From positions 62,001-126,000 of the forward strand of contig NZ_FNLD01000004.1 of the NCBI RefSeq assembly GCF_900104085.1: 64,000 bases of DNA. The letters run 5' to 3'. A model generated the notes under the pieces. The model had not been told where the DNA came from and made no database searches. It saw nothing but the letters and a program-made list of their open reading frames with translations. Of this stretch, positions 34,757-43,407 are shown piece by piece; within the stretch, counting starts at the first letter, position 1; each line of letters opens with the position of its first letter. A program made the position numbers and the translations under genes. Origin of the DNA: Pseudoxanthomonas sp. CF125 (lineage in GTDB: Bacteria > Pseudomonadota > Gammaproteobacteria > Xanthomonadales > Xanthomonadaceae).

Positions 34757-34836
34757 GTGGGAGCGGCGTCCCGCCGCGAGCTTTTGGCGCAAACTCTCAC
34801 TCAGAGGAAGAGCTCGCGGCGGGACGCCGCTCCCAC
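34757..34836. repeat. GTGGGAGCGGCGTCCCGCCGCG inverted repeat (family B, copy 2)
   Basis: GTGGGAGCGGCGTCCCGCCG at 34757 pairs with CGGCGGGACGCCGCTCCCAC ending at 34836, around CGAGCTTTT and AGAGCTCG. It lies between the small membrane gene and the VOC gene. Copy 1 is at 25871. Confidence 0.88.
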
Positions 34837-34858
34837 GAACGGCGCCCCCACGACCTGT

Positions 34859-35275
34859 CTAGCTTGATGCGCGGCCGGACTGAATCATCTTCCAGCCATT
34901 GCCGGAAGGGTCGCGAAAGTTGGCGTCGATGTTGCCATAGCGCTCCTCCGGTGCCTGGGTGAACTCCACCCCGCGGGTGCTCATACGCTCGTACGCACCG
35001 CGGCAATCGTCCACGTTGAGCACCAGCGGCGGCATGGCGCCCTTGGCGACGATCTCGCGCACGCTCCGCGCCGTCGATGCGTCCAGCTCCGGCGCCTGCG
35101 GCTTGAACAGGCCGAGCTGCAGGGAGGGCTGGTCCGGGTGTTGCACCGTCAGCCAGCGGTAATCGCCGTTGCGTGCATCGGTATGCACGCGGAATCCCAG
35201 CTTCTCTACATAGAACTCAAGGGCTTCGTCCTGATCGCGAACGTACAGCCCGACTACTCCAATACCTTGACTCAT
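34859..35275 (-). CDS. VOC superfamily (glyoxalase-like) protein
   Basis: This 138-residue single VOC domain starts IGVVGLYVRDQDEALEFYVEKLGFRVHTD. It ends ERYGNIDANFRDPSGNGWKMIQ, with the usual Glu/His-type metal positions partly different. VOC proteins include glyoxalases, dioxygenases and resistance proteins; substrate unknown. ATG 35275 is chosen because it overlaps the AraC gene's TGA by four bases, so the two genes are coupled. Confidence 0.85.
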   Translation of the reverse strand: MSQGIGVVGLYVRDQDEALEFYVEKLGFRVHTDARNGDYRWLTVQHPDQPSLQLGLFKPQAPELDASTARSVREIVAKGAMPPLVLNVDDCRGAYERMSTRGVEFTQAPEERYGNIDANFRDPSGNGWKMIQSGRASS

Positions 35276-35775
35276 GGAACCTCCGGTTTCTGCGGGGGCT
35301 CTTTTGTAACACCGGCCTCCTGCCGCCGCTTCTCCGAAACTGCGGTTGTGAGTCCGGGCCGGTACGCGGCGCTGACGTAGCAGGCCGGCACCCGCTCCAG
35401 TTCGTGCCGGGCGGCCCGTTCGCGCGCACGCAACTCGCTGGGGCTTTCCCCGGTGACGTCGCGGAAGGTACGCCCGAACGTGCCCAGGCTGTTCCAACCG
35501 GTCTGCAATGCGATCTCAAGGACGGGCGTATCCGTGTCGCGCAACAGCGCCTTGGCCCGCTCGATCCGTCGCGTCAGCAGGTACCGATGCGGCGGCAGGC
35601 CGAAGGCTTCCTTGAAGGATCTCGCGAAATGGGCCTCGGATACACTGCTGACTTTCGCCAAACGCTGCACTGGCCACGCCTCGTGCGAGGCGGCATCCAT
35701 GCGGTCCTTGGCGCGCAGCAGGCGGCGCAGCAGCTCTGGGTCCTGGCTGTTGCGTCCTGATGCTTGTTGGCTCAT
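35272..35775 (-). CDS. AraC family transcriptional regulator
   Basis: This 167-residue protein is little more than a C-terminal AraC-type DNA-binding domain. The two helix-turn-helix units are VQRLAKVSSVSEAHFARSFKEAFGLPPHRYLLTRRIERAKALL and VLEIALQTGWNSLGTFGRTFRDVTGESPSELRAR. There is no obvious ligand-binding domain. It overlaps the downstream VOC gene by four bases and presumably controls it. A similar AraC-VOC arrangement occurs at the right end of the window. Confidence 0.88.
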   Translation of the reverse strand: MSQQASGRNSQDPELLRRLLRAKDRMDAASHEAWPVQRLAKVSSVSEAHFARSFKEAFGLPPHRYLLTRRIERAKALLRDTDTPVLEIALQTGWNSLGTFGRTFRDVTGESPSELRARERAARHELERVPACYVSAAYRPGLTTAVSEKRRQEAGVTKEPPQKPEVP

Positions 35776-35907
35776 CGATCATGCTCCGGGTAGCGGTGCA
35801 TGGGAGTCGATTCGCAGGTGATGTCTTGGTATCGGGTTTGCGGCCCATCGCTTGACAATCGTCCGCCGTCGGCCAATCTAGACTGTATTCGCAACGGGGG
35901 TACACGA

Positions 35908-37266
35908 ATGCAGAGCCGAGCGCAGCATTGCTTGCGGCACTTCTTGTGGCTGGCGATGGCCGGTTTCACGGCCGCGATCATACCGCGGGTGGTCGCCGCC
36001 GCTGAGGGCGCCCCGGCCGGCGCCCCGGCTTCATCCGAAGCGCGCCTGCAGCGCGCCGAGTCGCTGCTGGACGCATGGGAAGGGCAGGGGGAAGGTAAGG
36101 ACGACGCCAAGGCAGAACTCGACCGGGTGTTGCGCGACGATCCGCGCTCGGCCAATGCCTACCGTCTGTATGCACGCTACTACCTGATCGATGGACACAT
36201 CAGCGGGGATTCTTTCCGTGCGGGCACTCTGGAAGCCGCCGACCAGGCGTTGGGCAAGGCCCTGGAAATCGCGCCGGACTACGCTCGTGCTTTTGTCCTC
36301 CAAGGCCATGTCTACCGGCTGATGGGCAAACCGGCGCAGGCGACGGCCGCACTGCAGAAAGCAGATCGACTGGGCACGGACGATCCTTGGCTGCACCTAA
36401 ACTGGGCGGAACTGTTGATGGACGAGAATCGCCACGAAGAAGCGGTGGCGCGCTACCGGAAGGTGCTGGCGGACAATGACCCGCGCATCAACACCGCGGC
36501 GCGGGAAGGCCTGATCCGGTACTACAAACGGACCAAACGCCTGGACGACGCCGAAGGCGTATACCGGGCCGATGTGGCGGCCAGGCCAACCAGCGCTTGG
36601 GCGCACGGCAACTACGCGTCATTCCTGCTGTGCTGGCGCGGCGATGCCGATGCGGCGATCGTCGAAGCGACCAAGGCGCGCGAGCTGATGGATTACGGTA
36701 TCGCCCGGTTGACCCTGGCAGGTGCCCTGTATCGGAAGTGGGCCGTGTTGGCGTTGGATGGTAACAAGCACGCCGATGAGCCGATGATGGCGGCGGTCAA
36801 GCTGATAGGCCAGGGGCCGGCGTCGACCATCGATGCGAGCTGCGGCGGCGGCGTGGCCGTACTGCCGGTGCTGGAGGCGATGCTGCTGACCGGCGAAGGC
36901 GAGCGCATCTCCGCAAAGGTTGCCGGCGTGTTGGCCGCCGAGGAGGACGGCAGTGTGCCAGGCCTGTTCGTGATGAAAGTGCAAGCGAGTGGCCGCGACC
37001 GCAATTACCTGTATCTGAATTCGGAAACCGATTATCGCGACGCGCGTAATCTTTCGGTGGTCTTCGCTCCCGAAGTGGAGGCTGCTTTCACGCGCAAATA
37101 CGGCAGTGCCCCCGATCAATTCCTGAAAGGAAAAGACATTACCGTGCTGGGATACGCCACGCAGGTCAAGATCCATTTCATAGAACGCGGCAAGCCCACC
37201 GACAAATACTATTACCAGACGCAGCTGATGCTGGCCAAGCCGGATTACCTCCGCGTTTCGGAATGA
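35908..37266 (+). CDS. TPR-repeat protein, exported
   Basis: This 452-residue protein has an N-terminal signal peptide or anchor (FLWLAMAGFTAAIIPRVVAA). Several TPR units follow between residues 45 and 300 (ANAYRLYARYYLIDG, DYARAFVLQGHVYRLMGKPAQATAALQKADRL, HEEAVARYRKVLADND, DDAEGVYRADVAARP). The C-terminal 110 residues form a separate beta-rich part (VFAPEVEAAFTRKYGSAPDQFLKGKDITVLGYATQVK) with a Cys-containing GCGGG-like loop before it (DASCGGGVAV). TPRs bind proteins; the partner is unknown. ATG 35908 is chosen for the signal peptide. Confidence 0.78.
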   Translation: MQSRAQHCLRHFLWLAMAGFTAAIIPRVVAAAEGAPAGAPASSEARLQRAESLLDAWEGQGEGKDDAKAELDRVLRDDPRSANAYRLYARYYLIDGHISGDSFRAGTLEAADQALGKALEIAPDYARAFVLQGHVYRLMGKPAQATAALQKADRLGTDDPWLHLNWAELLMDENRHEEAVARYRKVLADNDPRINTAAREGLIRYYKRTKRLDDAEGVYRADVAARPTSAWAHGNYASFLLCWRGDADAAIVEATKARELMDYGIARLTLAGALYRKWAVLALDGNKHADEPMMAAVKLIGQGPASTIDASCGGGVAVLPVLEAMLLTGEGERISAKVAGVLAAEEDGSVPGLFVMKVQASGRDRNYLYLNSETDYRDARNLSVVFAPEVEAAFTRKYGSAPDQFLKGKDITVLGYATQVKIHFIERGKPTDKYYYQTQLMLAKPDYLRVSE

Positions 37267-37332
37267 GTGGCTTGGCGAGAAGCTGCTTGGGGCGCCAGCA
37301 TCGCGATTAATTCGCAGCCTGCAACGGGCCCC

Positions 37333-37373
37333 GTAGGTCGGCCATCATACGGGGGGGGCTTGAGTTCTCCCTA
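37333..37373. repeat. GTAGGTCGGCCATCATACGG repeat (family E, copy 5, degenerate)
   Basis: GTAGGTCGGCCATCATACGG followed by GGGGGGCTTGAGTTCTCCCTAC is a decayed family E unit. It lies in the convergent gap between the TPR gene and treA, 17 bases from the treA stop. Confidence 0.72.
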
Positions 37374-37389
37374 CGCATCGGTTCGTCCG

Positions 37390-39027
37390 TCAGCGTACCT
37401 TCCGGTCCTGAAGCAAATCCCGCAGCTTCAGGTACACGCCATTGCTCCAACCGAAGCCGATTACGTTCTCGCTATAGCCAGCGCTGACCTTCACGTCGGC
37501 ATCGCCAGTGGCCATGTTGTATTTCTCGCGGATGGTGCCATCGTGGGCCAGGCTGCGGTCGATGGTGGCGACGAACTTGCCGCCGACACGCCGGGCGTCT
37601 TCATGGAAACCGTAAGCGTCCAGGCCGGCGACTGCCAGCCAGTTGGTCGGCGCCCAGCCGAAAGGCGCATCCCACTGCGCGCCGCTTTCGTCCGCGCTCA
37701 TCGCCAGGCCGCCCTTGCGCTCGAACAACGGCAGCTTTTCACGCACCGCCTGCGCCTGCTGCTTTGAGGCCGCGCCGGCCCACAGCGGGTAGAAAGTGGT
37801 GATGTATGGATCGGCAGCGGATTTTCCGGCAACGAAATCGTAGTCCTGGTACATGCCGGGACCAGGCTTCCACAGGTACTTGTCCATCGCGGCCTTGCGC
37901 GCTTCGGCCGCTTTGGCGAAGCGCTGCGCGTCGTCTTTCTTGCGCAGGCGCAGGGCGAAATCGCGCAGGGCGATCTCGTAGCGGTAGAGCAGGCTGTTCA
38001 AACAGACCGGCGCGTAATGATGGGTGGAGCCGGCGAAAGGCCCGAAGTGGAAGTTGACGTCGAAGCCGGACTCGCGCATCGCACGGTCGCCCAGATAATA
38101 ATCGGCGCTGAGCCGGTGGCCTTTGGCCCAGGCCTGGGCGCAGACTTCGGAGGCGCGCACGTCGCAGCTGGTGGTCTTCAGCCGTTGCGCTTCGGCGTCG
38201 TCGGGATATTCGGAGGCTTCCACCAGATAGCCGGGGTCGCGCCCGGGATGGGCGAGCAGCCATTCGATCACGCCGCGCAAATAGTCGGCATCGTGCATTT
38301 CCAGCACCGGACCGGCACCGTAGTCGAAATAGCGCGCCAGGCCGGTATCGCCGGCGCGATGCTCGGGGCGGTCCCAGACCGCGTAGTCGCGCAGCGCCAA
38401 CGGGTACGCGCGCGCCAGCCAGGCATCGGCATCGCGCCGGTCGGCGAAACTGGCGGGAGCGTCCAGGATTTCGCGGATCATTTCACCCAGGAACGGCGGC
38501 TGCGAGCGGGTGAGGTAATAGGTGCGGTTGGCGTTGAGTACGCCGCCGTAATGCTCGGCTTCGAACAGGAAGTTATCGACCATATCGCGGGCCAGCTTTT
38601 CGCGCTTGTCGGCGACCAGGCCCAGCACGATGAAATAACTGTCCCAGCCATACATCTCATTGAAGAATCCGCCCGGCACCACATAGGGGTTGGGCAGGTA
38701 CAGAAGACCTTGTTGCGGCAGCGTCGAGGGATCGAGTTCGCCGATCTGGGTAATGGTCTGCGGCAGCACGCGCACATCGACCTTGCAACGCTCGGCTATC
38801 GCATCGATGGCGGCGCTGCGCTTCAGGTCTGCAGGCAGATAGAGGACCGGCCGGGTCTTGACCTTGTCGTCGTGCAGCGAAGAGCAATCTTCCATGGAAC
38901 GGGTCAGCGTGGTCCATCCCTGGTCGATGTAGGCGAGGGTTTTCGCAGGATCCGGCTCGGCGGCCTTGGCGCCGAAGGCCAAGACCAGCGAAAGAGCGAG
39001 CGCGGTGGCGTGAGGCAGGGTGGGCAT
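37390..39027 (-). CDS. treA: Trehalase-like glycoside hydrolase (GH37)
   Basis: This 545-residue exported protein has a signal peptide (ALALSLVLAFGAKAAEP). GH37 features are PGGFFNEMYGWDSYFIVLGL, close to signature 1 PGGRFxExYxWDSYF, and QWDAPFGWAPTNWLAVAGL, signature 2. The catalytic-acid region reads ESGFDVNFHFGPF rather than the usual ESGWDFSSRW, and the Arg of PGGRF is Phe. The fold is clear, but the substrate could differ from trehalose. The stop lies beside a degenerate family E repeat, and the gene is divergent from the MATE cluster. Confidence 0.82.
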   Translation of the reverse strand: MPTLPHATALALSLVLAFGAKAAEPDPAKTLAYIDQGWTTLTRSMEDCSSLHDDKVKTRPVLYLPADLKRSAAIDAIAERCKVDVRVLPQTITQIGELDPSTLPQQGLLYLPNPYVVPGGFFNEMYGWDSYFIVLGLVADKREKLARDMVDNFLFEAEHYGGVLNANRTYYLTRSQPPFLGEMIREILDAPASFADRRDADAWLARAYPLALRDYAVWDRPEHRAGDTGLARYFDYGAGPVLEMHDADYLRGVIEWLLAHPGRDPGYLVEASEYPDDAEAQRLKTTSCDVRASEVCAQAWAKGHRLSADYYLGDRAMRESGFDVNFHFGPFAGSTHHYAPVCLNSLLYRYEIALRDFALRLRKKDDAQRFAKAAEARKAAMDKYLWKPGPGMYQDYDFVAGKSAADPYITTFYPLWAGAASKQQAQAVREKLPLFERKGGLAMSADESGAQWDAPFGWAPTNWLAVAGLDAYGFHEDARRVGGKFVATIDRSLAHDGTIREKYNMATGDADVKVSAGYSENVIGFGWSNGVYLKLRDLLQDRKVR

Positions 39028-39207
39028 GGGAGGTTTCCTATGATCAGGTCCTGACTGTGGAAGCCGGGGTTTCGACTGTAACCCATGCGAGAACGGCGCT
39101 TGCAGACCAGATGCGCTGTTCGGCCATGTCGATTCCGGGCCGGCCCGTTCGTCGCAATGGGAAAGGCGGTGGGCATGGGCCCTTCTCGCCCATCCTCAGG
39201 AGGAGCC

Positions 39208-39348
39208 ATGTCCCACATCGAGAGTTGCATGTCCGTTGAAAGCGTTCGATGCGGCGCGCTGCGTGCGAGCAGCGCTCAAACGCGGAACAGAACCCGTTCT
39301 GCGGTTACCATCGGCGTTTTCGCGAATCAGGGAGCCATGCGCGCATGA
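39208..39348 (+). CDS. Small ORF translationally coupled to the MATE gene
   Basis: A 46-residue frame begins at ATG 39208 directly after a strong Shine-Dalgarno (AGGAGGAG, 39199-39206 region). It starts MSHIESCMSVESVRCGALRA and continues with an Arg/Thr-rich stretch to MRA. Its TGA (39346-39348) overlaps the MATE ATG (39345-39347) by four bases, the classic coupling geometry. The MATE start itself has no good ribosome site, so ribosomes finishing this ORF may reinitiate there. No homologue is known to me; a leader-peptide role is inference. Confidence 0.55.
   Translation: MSHIESCMSVESVRCGALRASSAQTRNRTRSAVTIGVFANQGAMRA
39242..39283 (+). promoter_or_regulatory. Hairpin inside the MATE leader ORF
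   Basis: GCGCTGC (39256-39262) pairs with GCAGCGC (39269-39275) around a 6-base loop. Flanking GCGTT (39242-39246) and AACGC (39279-39283) can extend the structure. It lies within the small ORF, where ribosome stalling could change folding. There is no terminal T-run, so a translational rather than terminator role is more likely. Confidence 0.45.
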
Positions 39349-40793
39349 GTACCGAACCGCAACCCACCGGCCAGATCGAAGCCAGCGCTGCGGAGGCGCC
39401 AGCGCCCGCGCAATCGCTATGGGCTGAACTGCGCGACGCGATCCGCGGCACCAATGCGGACTACACCAAGATTCCGATGCGCAAGGCGGTATTCCTGCTC
39501 GCCGTGCCGATGGTGCTGGAGCTGGTGCTGGAATCCACCTTCGCGGTGGTGGACATCTTCTTCGTTGCCAAGCTTGGCCCGTCTGCGGTGGCCACGGTGG
39601 GGCTCACCGAGAGCCTGCTGTTCCTGCTCTACGCCATCGCCATGGGTCTGGCGATGTCGGTGACGGCGGTGGTCGCGCGGCGCATCGGCGAAGGCAACCG
39701 CGAGGGAGCGGCGGTGGCCGCGGTGCAGGCGATCGGGGTCGCGGTGCTGCTGGCGGTGCCGTTCGCGGTGGCGGGAATTTTCTTCGCCAAGGATCTGCTG
39801 CGCCTGATGGGCGCCGACCCCTGGACGCTGGAGCACGGCTATCCCTACATGCAGTGGATGCTGGGCGGCAACGTGGTGATCATCCTGCTGTTCGTGATCA
39901 ACGCGATCTTCCGCGGCGCCGGCGATGCGGCCATCGCCATGCGCGTGCTGTGGCTGGCCAATGGCCTGAACATCCTGCTGTGCCCGCTGCTGATCTTCGG
40001 CATCGGCCCGTTCCCCGAGATGGGCATCGAGGGCGCCGCCCTGGCCACCGTCATCGGCCGCGGAACGGGTGTGTTGTATCAGTTGTGGGTCCTGTTCCGC
40101 GGCGGCAAGCACATCCGCGTGGCCGCCTCGCAACTGGCCTGGCACGGCGCGATCATGTGGAACATCGTGCGCACCTCGCTGGGCGGCATCGGCCAGATGA
40201 TCGTGGCGATGACTTCGTGGATATTCCTGATGCGCATCCTGGCCGGTATCGGCAGCGAGGCCGTGGCCGGCGCGACCATCGCCATCCGCATCATGATGTT
40301 CACGCTGATGCCGGCCTGGGGCATGTCCAATGCCGCAGCCACCCTGGTGGGGCAGAACCTGGGCGCCGGCCAGCCGGGCCGCGCGGAAGCGTCGGTATGG
40401 CGGATCGGCTGGTACAACATGGCGTTCACGCTGCTGATCTCCGTGTTGTTCTTCTTCCTGCACGACCGCCTGATCGCCATCTTCACCGACGATGCGCAGG
40501 TGATCGCCATCGGCGGCCAATGGCTGCGGATCCTGTCGTATTCGTATTTCGTCTACGGCTGGTGGATGGTAGCGGTGCAGGCTTTCAACGGCGCCGGCGA
40601 CACGGTCACGCCCACCAAGATCAACGTGGTGTTCTTCTGGCTGCTGCAGATACCTCTGTCGTACGTCCTGGCCATCACCCTGGGCTGGCAGCACACGGGT
40701 GTTTTCTGGGGCGTGTTCGTTTCCGAAACGTCGGTGGGGCTGTTCACCCTGTGGCTGTTCTCGCGCGGCAAGTGGAAGACGGCGCAGGTGTAG
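39345..40793 (+). CDS. MATE family efflux transporter
   Basis: This 482-residue inner-membrane protein has about twelve helices in two MatE halves. Half one has FLLAVPMVLELVLESTFAVVDIFFVAKLGPSAVATVGLTESLL; half two starts near GAIMWNIVRTSLGGIGQMIVAMTSWIFL. The early helices and the GxxDxxxVAKLG-type residues fit the family, which exports drugs or toxic metabolites with sodium or protons. ATG 39345 is chosen because it overlaps the TGA of a small upstream ORF. The frame continues upstream without a start that fits. Confidence 0.9.
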   Translation: MSTEPQPTGQIEASAAEAPAPAQSLWAELRDAIRGTNADYTKIPMRKAVFLLAVPMVLELVLESTFAVVDIFFVAKLGPSAVATVGLTESLLFLLYAIAMGLAMSVTAVVARRIGEGNREGAAVAAVQAIGVAVLLAVPFAVAGIFFAKDLLRLMGADPWTLEHGYPYMQWMLGGNVVIILLFVINAIFRGAGDAAIAMRVLWLANGLNILLCPLLIFGIGPFPEMGIEGAALATVIGRGTGVLYQLWVLFRGGKHIRVAASQLAWHGAIMWNIVRTSLGGIGQMIVAMTSWIFLMRILAGIGSEAVAGATIAIRIMMFTLMPAWGMSNAAATLVGQNLGAGQPGRAEASVWRIGWYNMAFTLLISVLFFFLHDRLIAIFTDDAQVIAIGGQWLRILSYSYFVYGWWMVAVQAFNGAGDTVTPTKINVVFFWLLQIPLSYVLAITLGWQHTGVFWGVFVSETSVGLFTLWLFSRGKWKTAQV

Positions 40794-40801
40794 CGACCGA
40801 A

Positions 40802-40849
40802 GGGCGGGCTCTGCTTGTCGTGCGGCGGGCTTGAGCCCGCCCTATGTGC
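40802..40849. repeat. GCGGCGGGCTTGAGCCCGCCCTATGTGC repeat (family E, copy 6)
   Basis: GTGCGGCGGGCTTGAGCCCG then CCCTATGTGCG lies in the convergent gap after the MATE gene. CTA 40842-40844 is the reverse-strand TAG stop of the neighbouring gene, and the last codons of that gene are repeat sequence. Confidence 0.85.
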
Positions 40850-41906
40850 GATCGGGAATCCCCTGACGATCCGGAGGCGGCAGCTGCTCAAGCACTTCGT
40901 TGCCGAAGTAGGGCTCATCTTCCACCCAGAAAATATAATCCAGCCCAAGATACCCTTCCGCGAAAGCGAGCAGGTCCTGCACCGTATTCTTCTTGCCGGT
41001 TTTGGGATTGGTTTGGCGAAGATTTCCGTCCTGCACCGCCATGCCTTTTACCAGCTCGTCGGGATAGTCCTTGAAGAAGCCGTAAGTCTGCGACATGTGG
41101 CTTTTGCGGTATGGCATGAGATCAGGCCCGCCTATCCCCATTTTCAGCTTGCTGGCTTCGGCGAAAAGGGTGCGCATATAGCCCTTGTCGTTCCATGGCA
41201 ACCACTCGCCGGGCACGAAATTCAAGTAGACCATCGGAATGGACTCTTTGAAGGAATCGGCGAGCACACGCATGTTGTCTTGAATCGCATCCACATAAGC
41301 TTGCGGATCGAAATCGACGGGAAAAGTGGTGCTGCCGTCGGCGTTCTCAGTGCCGATATCCATGGAGCTCTCGCTGAAGTTGATCCCAACTACTTTTCCG
41401 TCGAACTCGGCGCCCAATTGCCGGATCAGCTTCTGGTAGCGTTCGCGGACGGGGGCCTGCCACATCTTGGCTGACCAGCCATACTCGTCCTCGGACAATG
41501 GTTTGTCCGGATCTCGCTCTGGCGCGCTAAGCATGCTCTGCTTGATTACGCCGCCCTGATAAACCGGGTCATTCAACAGGTAATCAGGCACATTGCGGCG
41601 TGGAGTAAACGATTTTTCCTGGATTTGAATCCAGAGCCGCTTGTCGATTGAATCAAGGTAGGCAAGGTCCTCTTTTATCGCGCTGAAATCATACCGGTCC
41701 TTGGAAGGCTCAAGTTCGCGCCATGTATAAACAATTTGAGCCCCGCTGAAGCGGGGATCGCGCAGGGCTTTGTCCGTCTTGACGTCGGCGCCATCCGTTC
41801 CCCGCTGGTACATATAAATATAGTTCTTCGGTGGGTTCTCGGCAGCGATGAGAGACGTGTTTGCGGAGAAAAGAAAAAGAAAACACAGGAACCCGATGCA
41901 TTTCAT
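40842..41906 (-). CDS. Secreted TIM-barrel glycoside-hydrolase-like protein
   Basis: This 354-residue protein has a signal peptide (IGFLCFLFLFSANTSLIAAE). The rest reads like an endoglycosidase-type barrel: IVYTWRELEPSKDRYDFSAIKEDLAYLD after strand 1, GKVVGINFSESSMDIG with a Glu in the acid position, MVYLNFVPGEWLPW, and DYIFWVEDEPYF near the C-terminus as a candidate second acid. I cannot place it in a numbered GH family. It is clearly less GC-rich than its neighbours and uses A/T-ending codons, suggesting horizontal transfer. The final residues and stop come from a family E repeat. Confidence 0.6.
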   Translation of the reverse strand: MKCIGFLCFLFLFSANTSLIAAENPPKNYIYMYQRGTDGADVKTDKALRDPRFSGAQIVYTWRELEPSKDRYDFSAIKEDLAYLDSIDKRLWIQIQEKSFTPRRNVPDYLLNDPVYQGGVIKQSMLSAPERDPDKPLSEDEYGWSAKMWQAPVRERYQKLIRQLGAEFDGKVVGINFSESSMDIGTENADGSTTFPVDFDPQAYVDAIQDNMRVLADSFKESIPMVYLNFVPGEWLPWNDKGYMRTLFAEASKLKMGIGGPDLMPYRKSHMSQTYGFFKDYPDELVKGMAVQDGNLRQTNPKTGKKNTVQDLLAFAEGYLGLDYIFWVEDEPYFGNEVLEQLPPPDRQGIPDRT

Positions 41907-42061
41907 ATCTCTGCTCTTTTCCGATGAGGTCGATTGTGCGGTGAGTGCGTCATCAACCGAAAGTACGCGGCTCTATATTGTTGATTCCGCAGAGTGCGGC
42001 TACCGCGCGGAGAAGATCGACTTATACGACGCCCATGCTGAACCAGCGCCCTGAACTCCCG

Positions 42062-43207
42062 CTACCGGCGCATGCAGCGCTGGTAACGCTCGTCCACCCG
42101 AGTGGCGAACCAGGCGGTGGTCAGTTCGCGGGTGATCTTGGGGCTTTCCAGTTTGATGCCCGGAACGATCGCGCGTGGCAGCGGTTTGCGCTCGTGGGCT
42201 TCGGCCAGCGCGAAAACCCTGGTGTAGAGATCGGTGTCGTCGAAATCCAGCCGGTCGCCGCGTTCCAGCGCATTGCGGATCGCCCGTTCGTCCAGGCCCA
42301 GCTGTCCGCTCAGCGCACGCACCGCCGACTCGGTCTTGCCGGGACCGTCCATGCGCGCACCAGGCCGCAGCAGATCGCCATCCAGCGCAAGCGGAATGCC
42401 CGAAGCCAGGCTGACCGCGTTCTGGAAGGCGGCATTGCGGCTGGCGTACCAGCCGGCGTTGTAGTCGGCGAAACGGTGTAGCTTGCGGTTGTACGGCGTG
42501 CGATAGCCCAACAGATGGGCGATGCCGAAATACAGACCGCCGCGGCGCGTGAACGCTTCGTCGCGGATCGAGCTATCGATAGGGTAGGGATAGCCGCCGG
42601 CGTGCGATTCGGCGAAGGCAATGCTCACCTGCATCGGTCCGGCGGTCTGCACCGGGTTCATGTCTGCGAACAGGCGCTTGCCCAGCGGCACGCGGCCGAT
42701 CATGTCTTCGTAGATCTCGCTGAGCTGGCGTTCGGTGCGCGCGGCTTGCAAACGTTGCGCATACGACCTGCCGTCGGAAGACTTGAAGTTGAGCGCAGCG
42801 TCCACCAGGAATTTGGGAATGTGTTTGGAAGCCGCGCGCCGGTCGATTTCGCCGCGCGCGATTTTCGGCAGGCCGGCCACCACAGGATCGGCCTGATAGC
42901 CGGATTCCTGTTCGGTCACGGCGAGCACGGCACAGATGTTTTCGCTATTGGGCTCGATGCGTTGGGCGGCGAATGCGCTCTGGATATCGGCCGCCCAGCC
43001 GGCCCGGTCCGTGGCCGCTGGGATCCGCCGCGCAATCTCGGCGCGCACATCGGTGGGGCGTTGTCCTGGTTGCAGCGGCCCTTGCGTCGCGCAGGCGGTC
43101 AGCAGGACGGGCAGCAGGCATGCCATGCGCCGTAATAGGCGTGGCCTCCAATTGCGTGGCGAAGTAGATACAGCCGCGTGTGTGGGCAATGGGTGCGACT
43201 GCATCAT
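42062..43207 (-). CDS. DUF1615 family lipoprotein
   Basis: This 381-residue protein belongs to the DUF1615 family by blocks such as ICAVLAVTEQESGYQADPVVAGLPKIARGEID, ADMNPVQTAGPMQVSIAFAESHA and LGYRTPYNRKLHRFADYNAGWYASRNAAFQNAV. The Glu in QESGYQ and the following layout hint at a lysozyme-like fold. A lipobox-type signal (RRMACLLPVLLTAC) is near residue 27. Two adjacent ATGs (43207, 43204) and a later ATG (43126) are possible starts; the last would give the shortest lipoprotein signal. Function unknown. Confidence 0.8.
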   Translation of the reverse strand: MMQSHPLPTHAAVSTSPRNWRPRLLRRMACLLPVLLTACATQGPLQPGQRPTDVRAEIARRIPAATDRAGWAADIQSAFAAQRIEPNSENICAVLAVTEQESGYQADPVVAGLPKIARGEIDRRAASKHIPKFLVDAALNFKSSDGRSYAQRLQAARTERQLSEIYEDMIGRVPLGKRLFADMNPVQTAGPMQVSIAFAESHAGGYPYPIDSSIRDEAFTRRGGLYFGIAHLLGYRTPYNRKLHRFADYNAGWYASRNAAFQNAVSLASGIPLALDGDLLRPGARMDGPGKTESAVRALSGQLGLDERAIRNALERGDRLDFDDTDLYTRVFALAEAHERKPLPRAIVPGIKLESPKITRELTTAWFATRVDERYQRCMRR

Positions 43208-43268
43208 CGGTAATTTCCGCTCATGCCGGCAGCATACGATCGACTTTGGGTTCATGCCACGCCAGTGC

Positions 43269-43320
43269 CCCCTCTTTGCAAAAGAAAGCATGCAAGTGCC
43301 CCCTTTTGCAAAAGGGGGCG
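43269..43320. repeat. CCCCCTTTTGCAAAAGGGGG repeat (family K)
   Basis: GTGCCCCCTCTTTGCAAAAG at 43268 and GTGCCCCCTTTTGCAAAAGG near 43295 are tandem palindromic units in the 200-base gap 43208-43407. Other copies were not seen in the window. Confidence 0.75.
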
Positions 43321-43407
43321 GGCATGGACGCCGGCTTTCGGTGGCACCGGTAAAGTCGTATCGCCTTCATCCCCCGGAACTGAGTTCGGGGTCCGGATGC
43401 CGCATTC

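Noticed and set aside
39028-39207. Riboswitch upstream of the MATE gene
   Set aside because: Apart from a short ATGGGC/GCCCAT stem I could not match any known riboswitch core.
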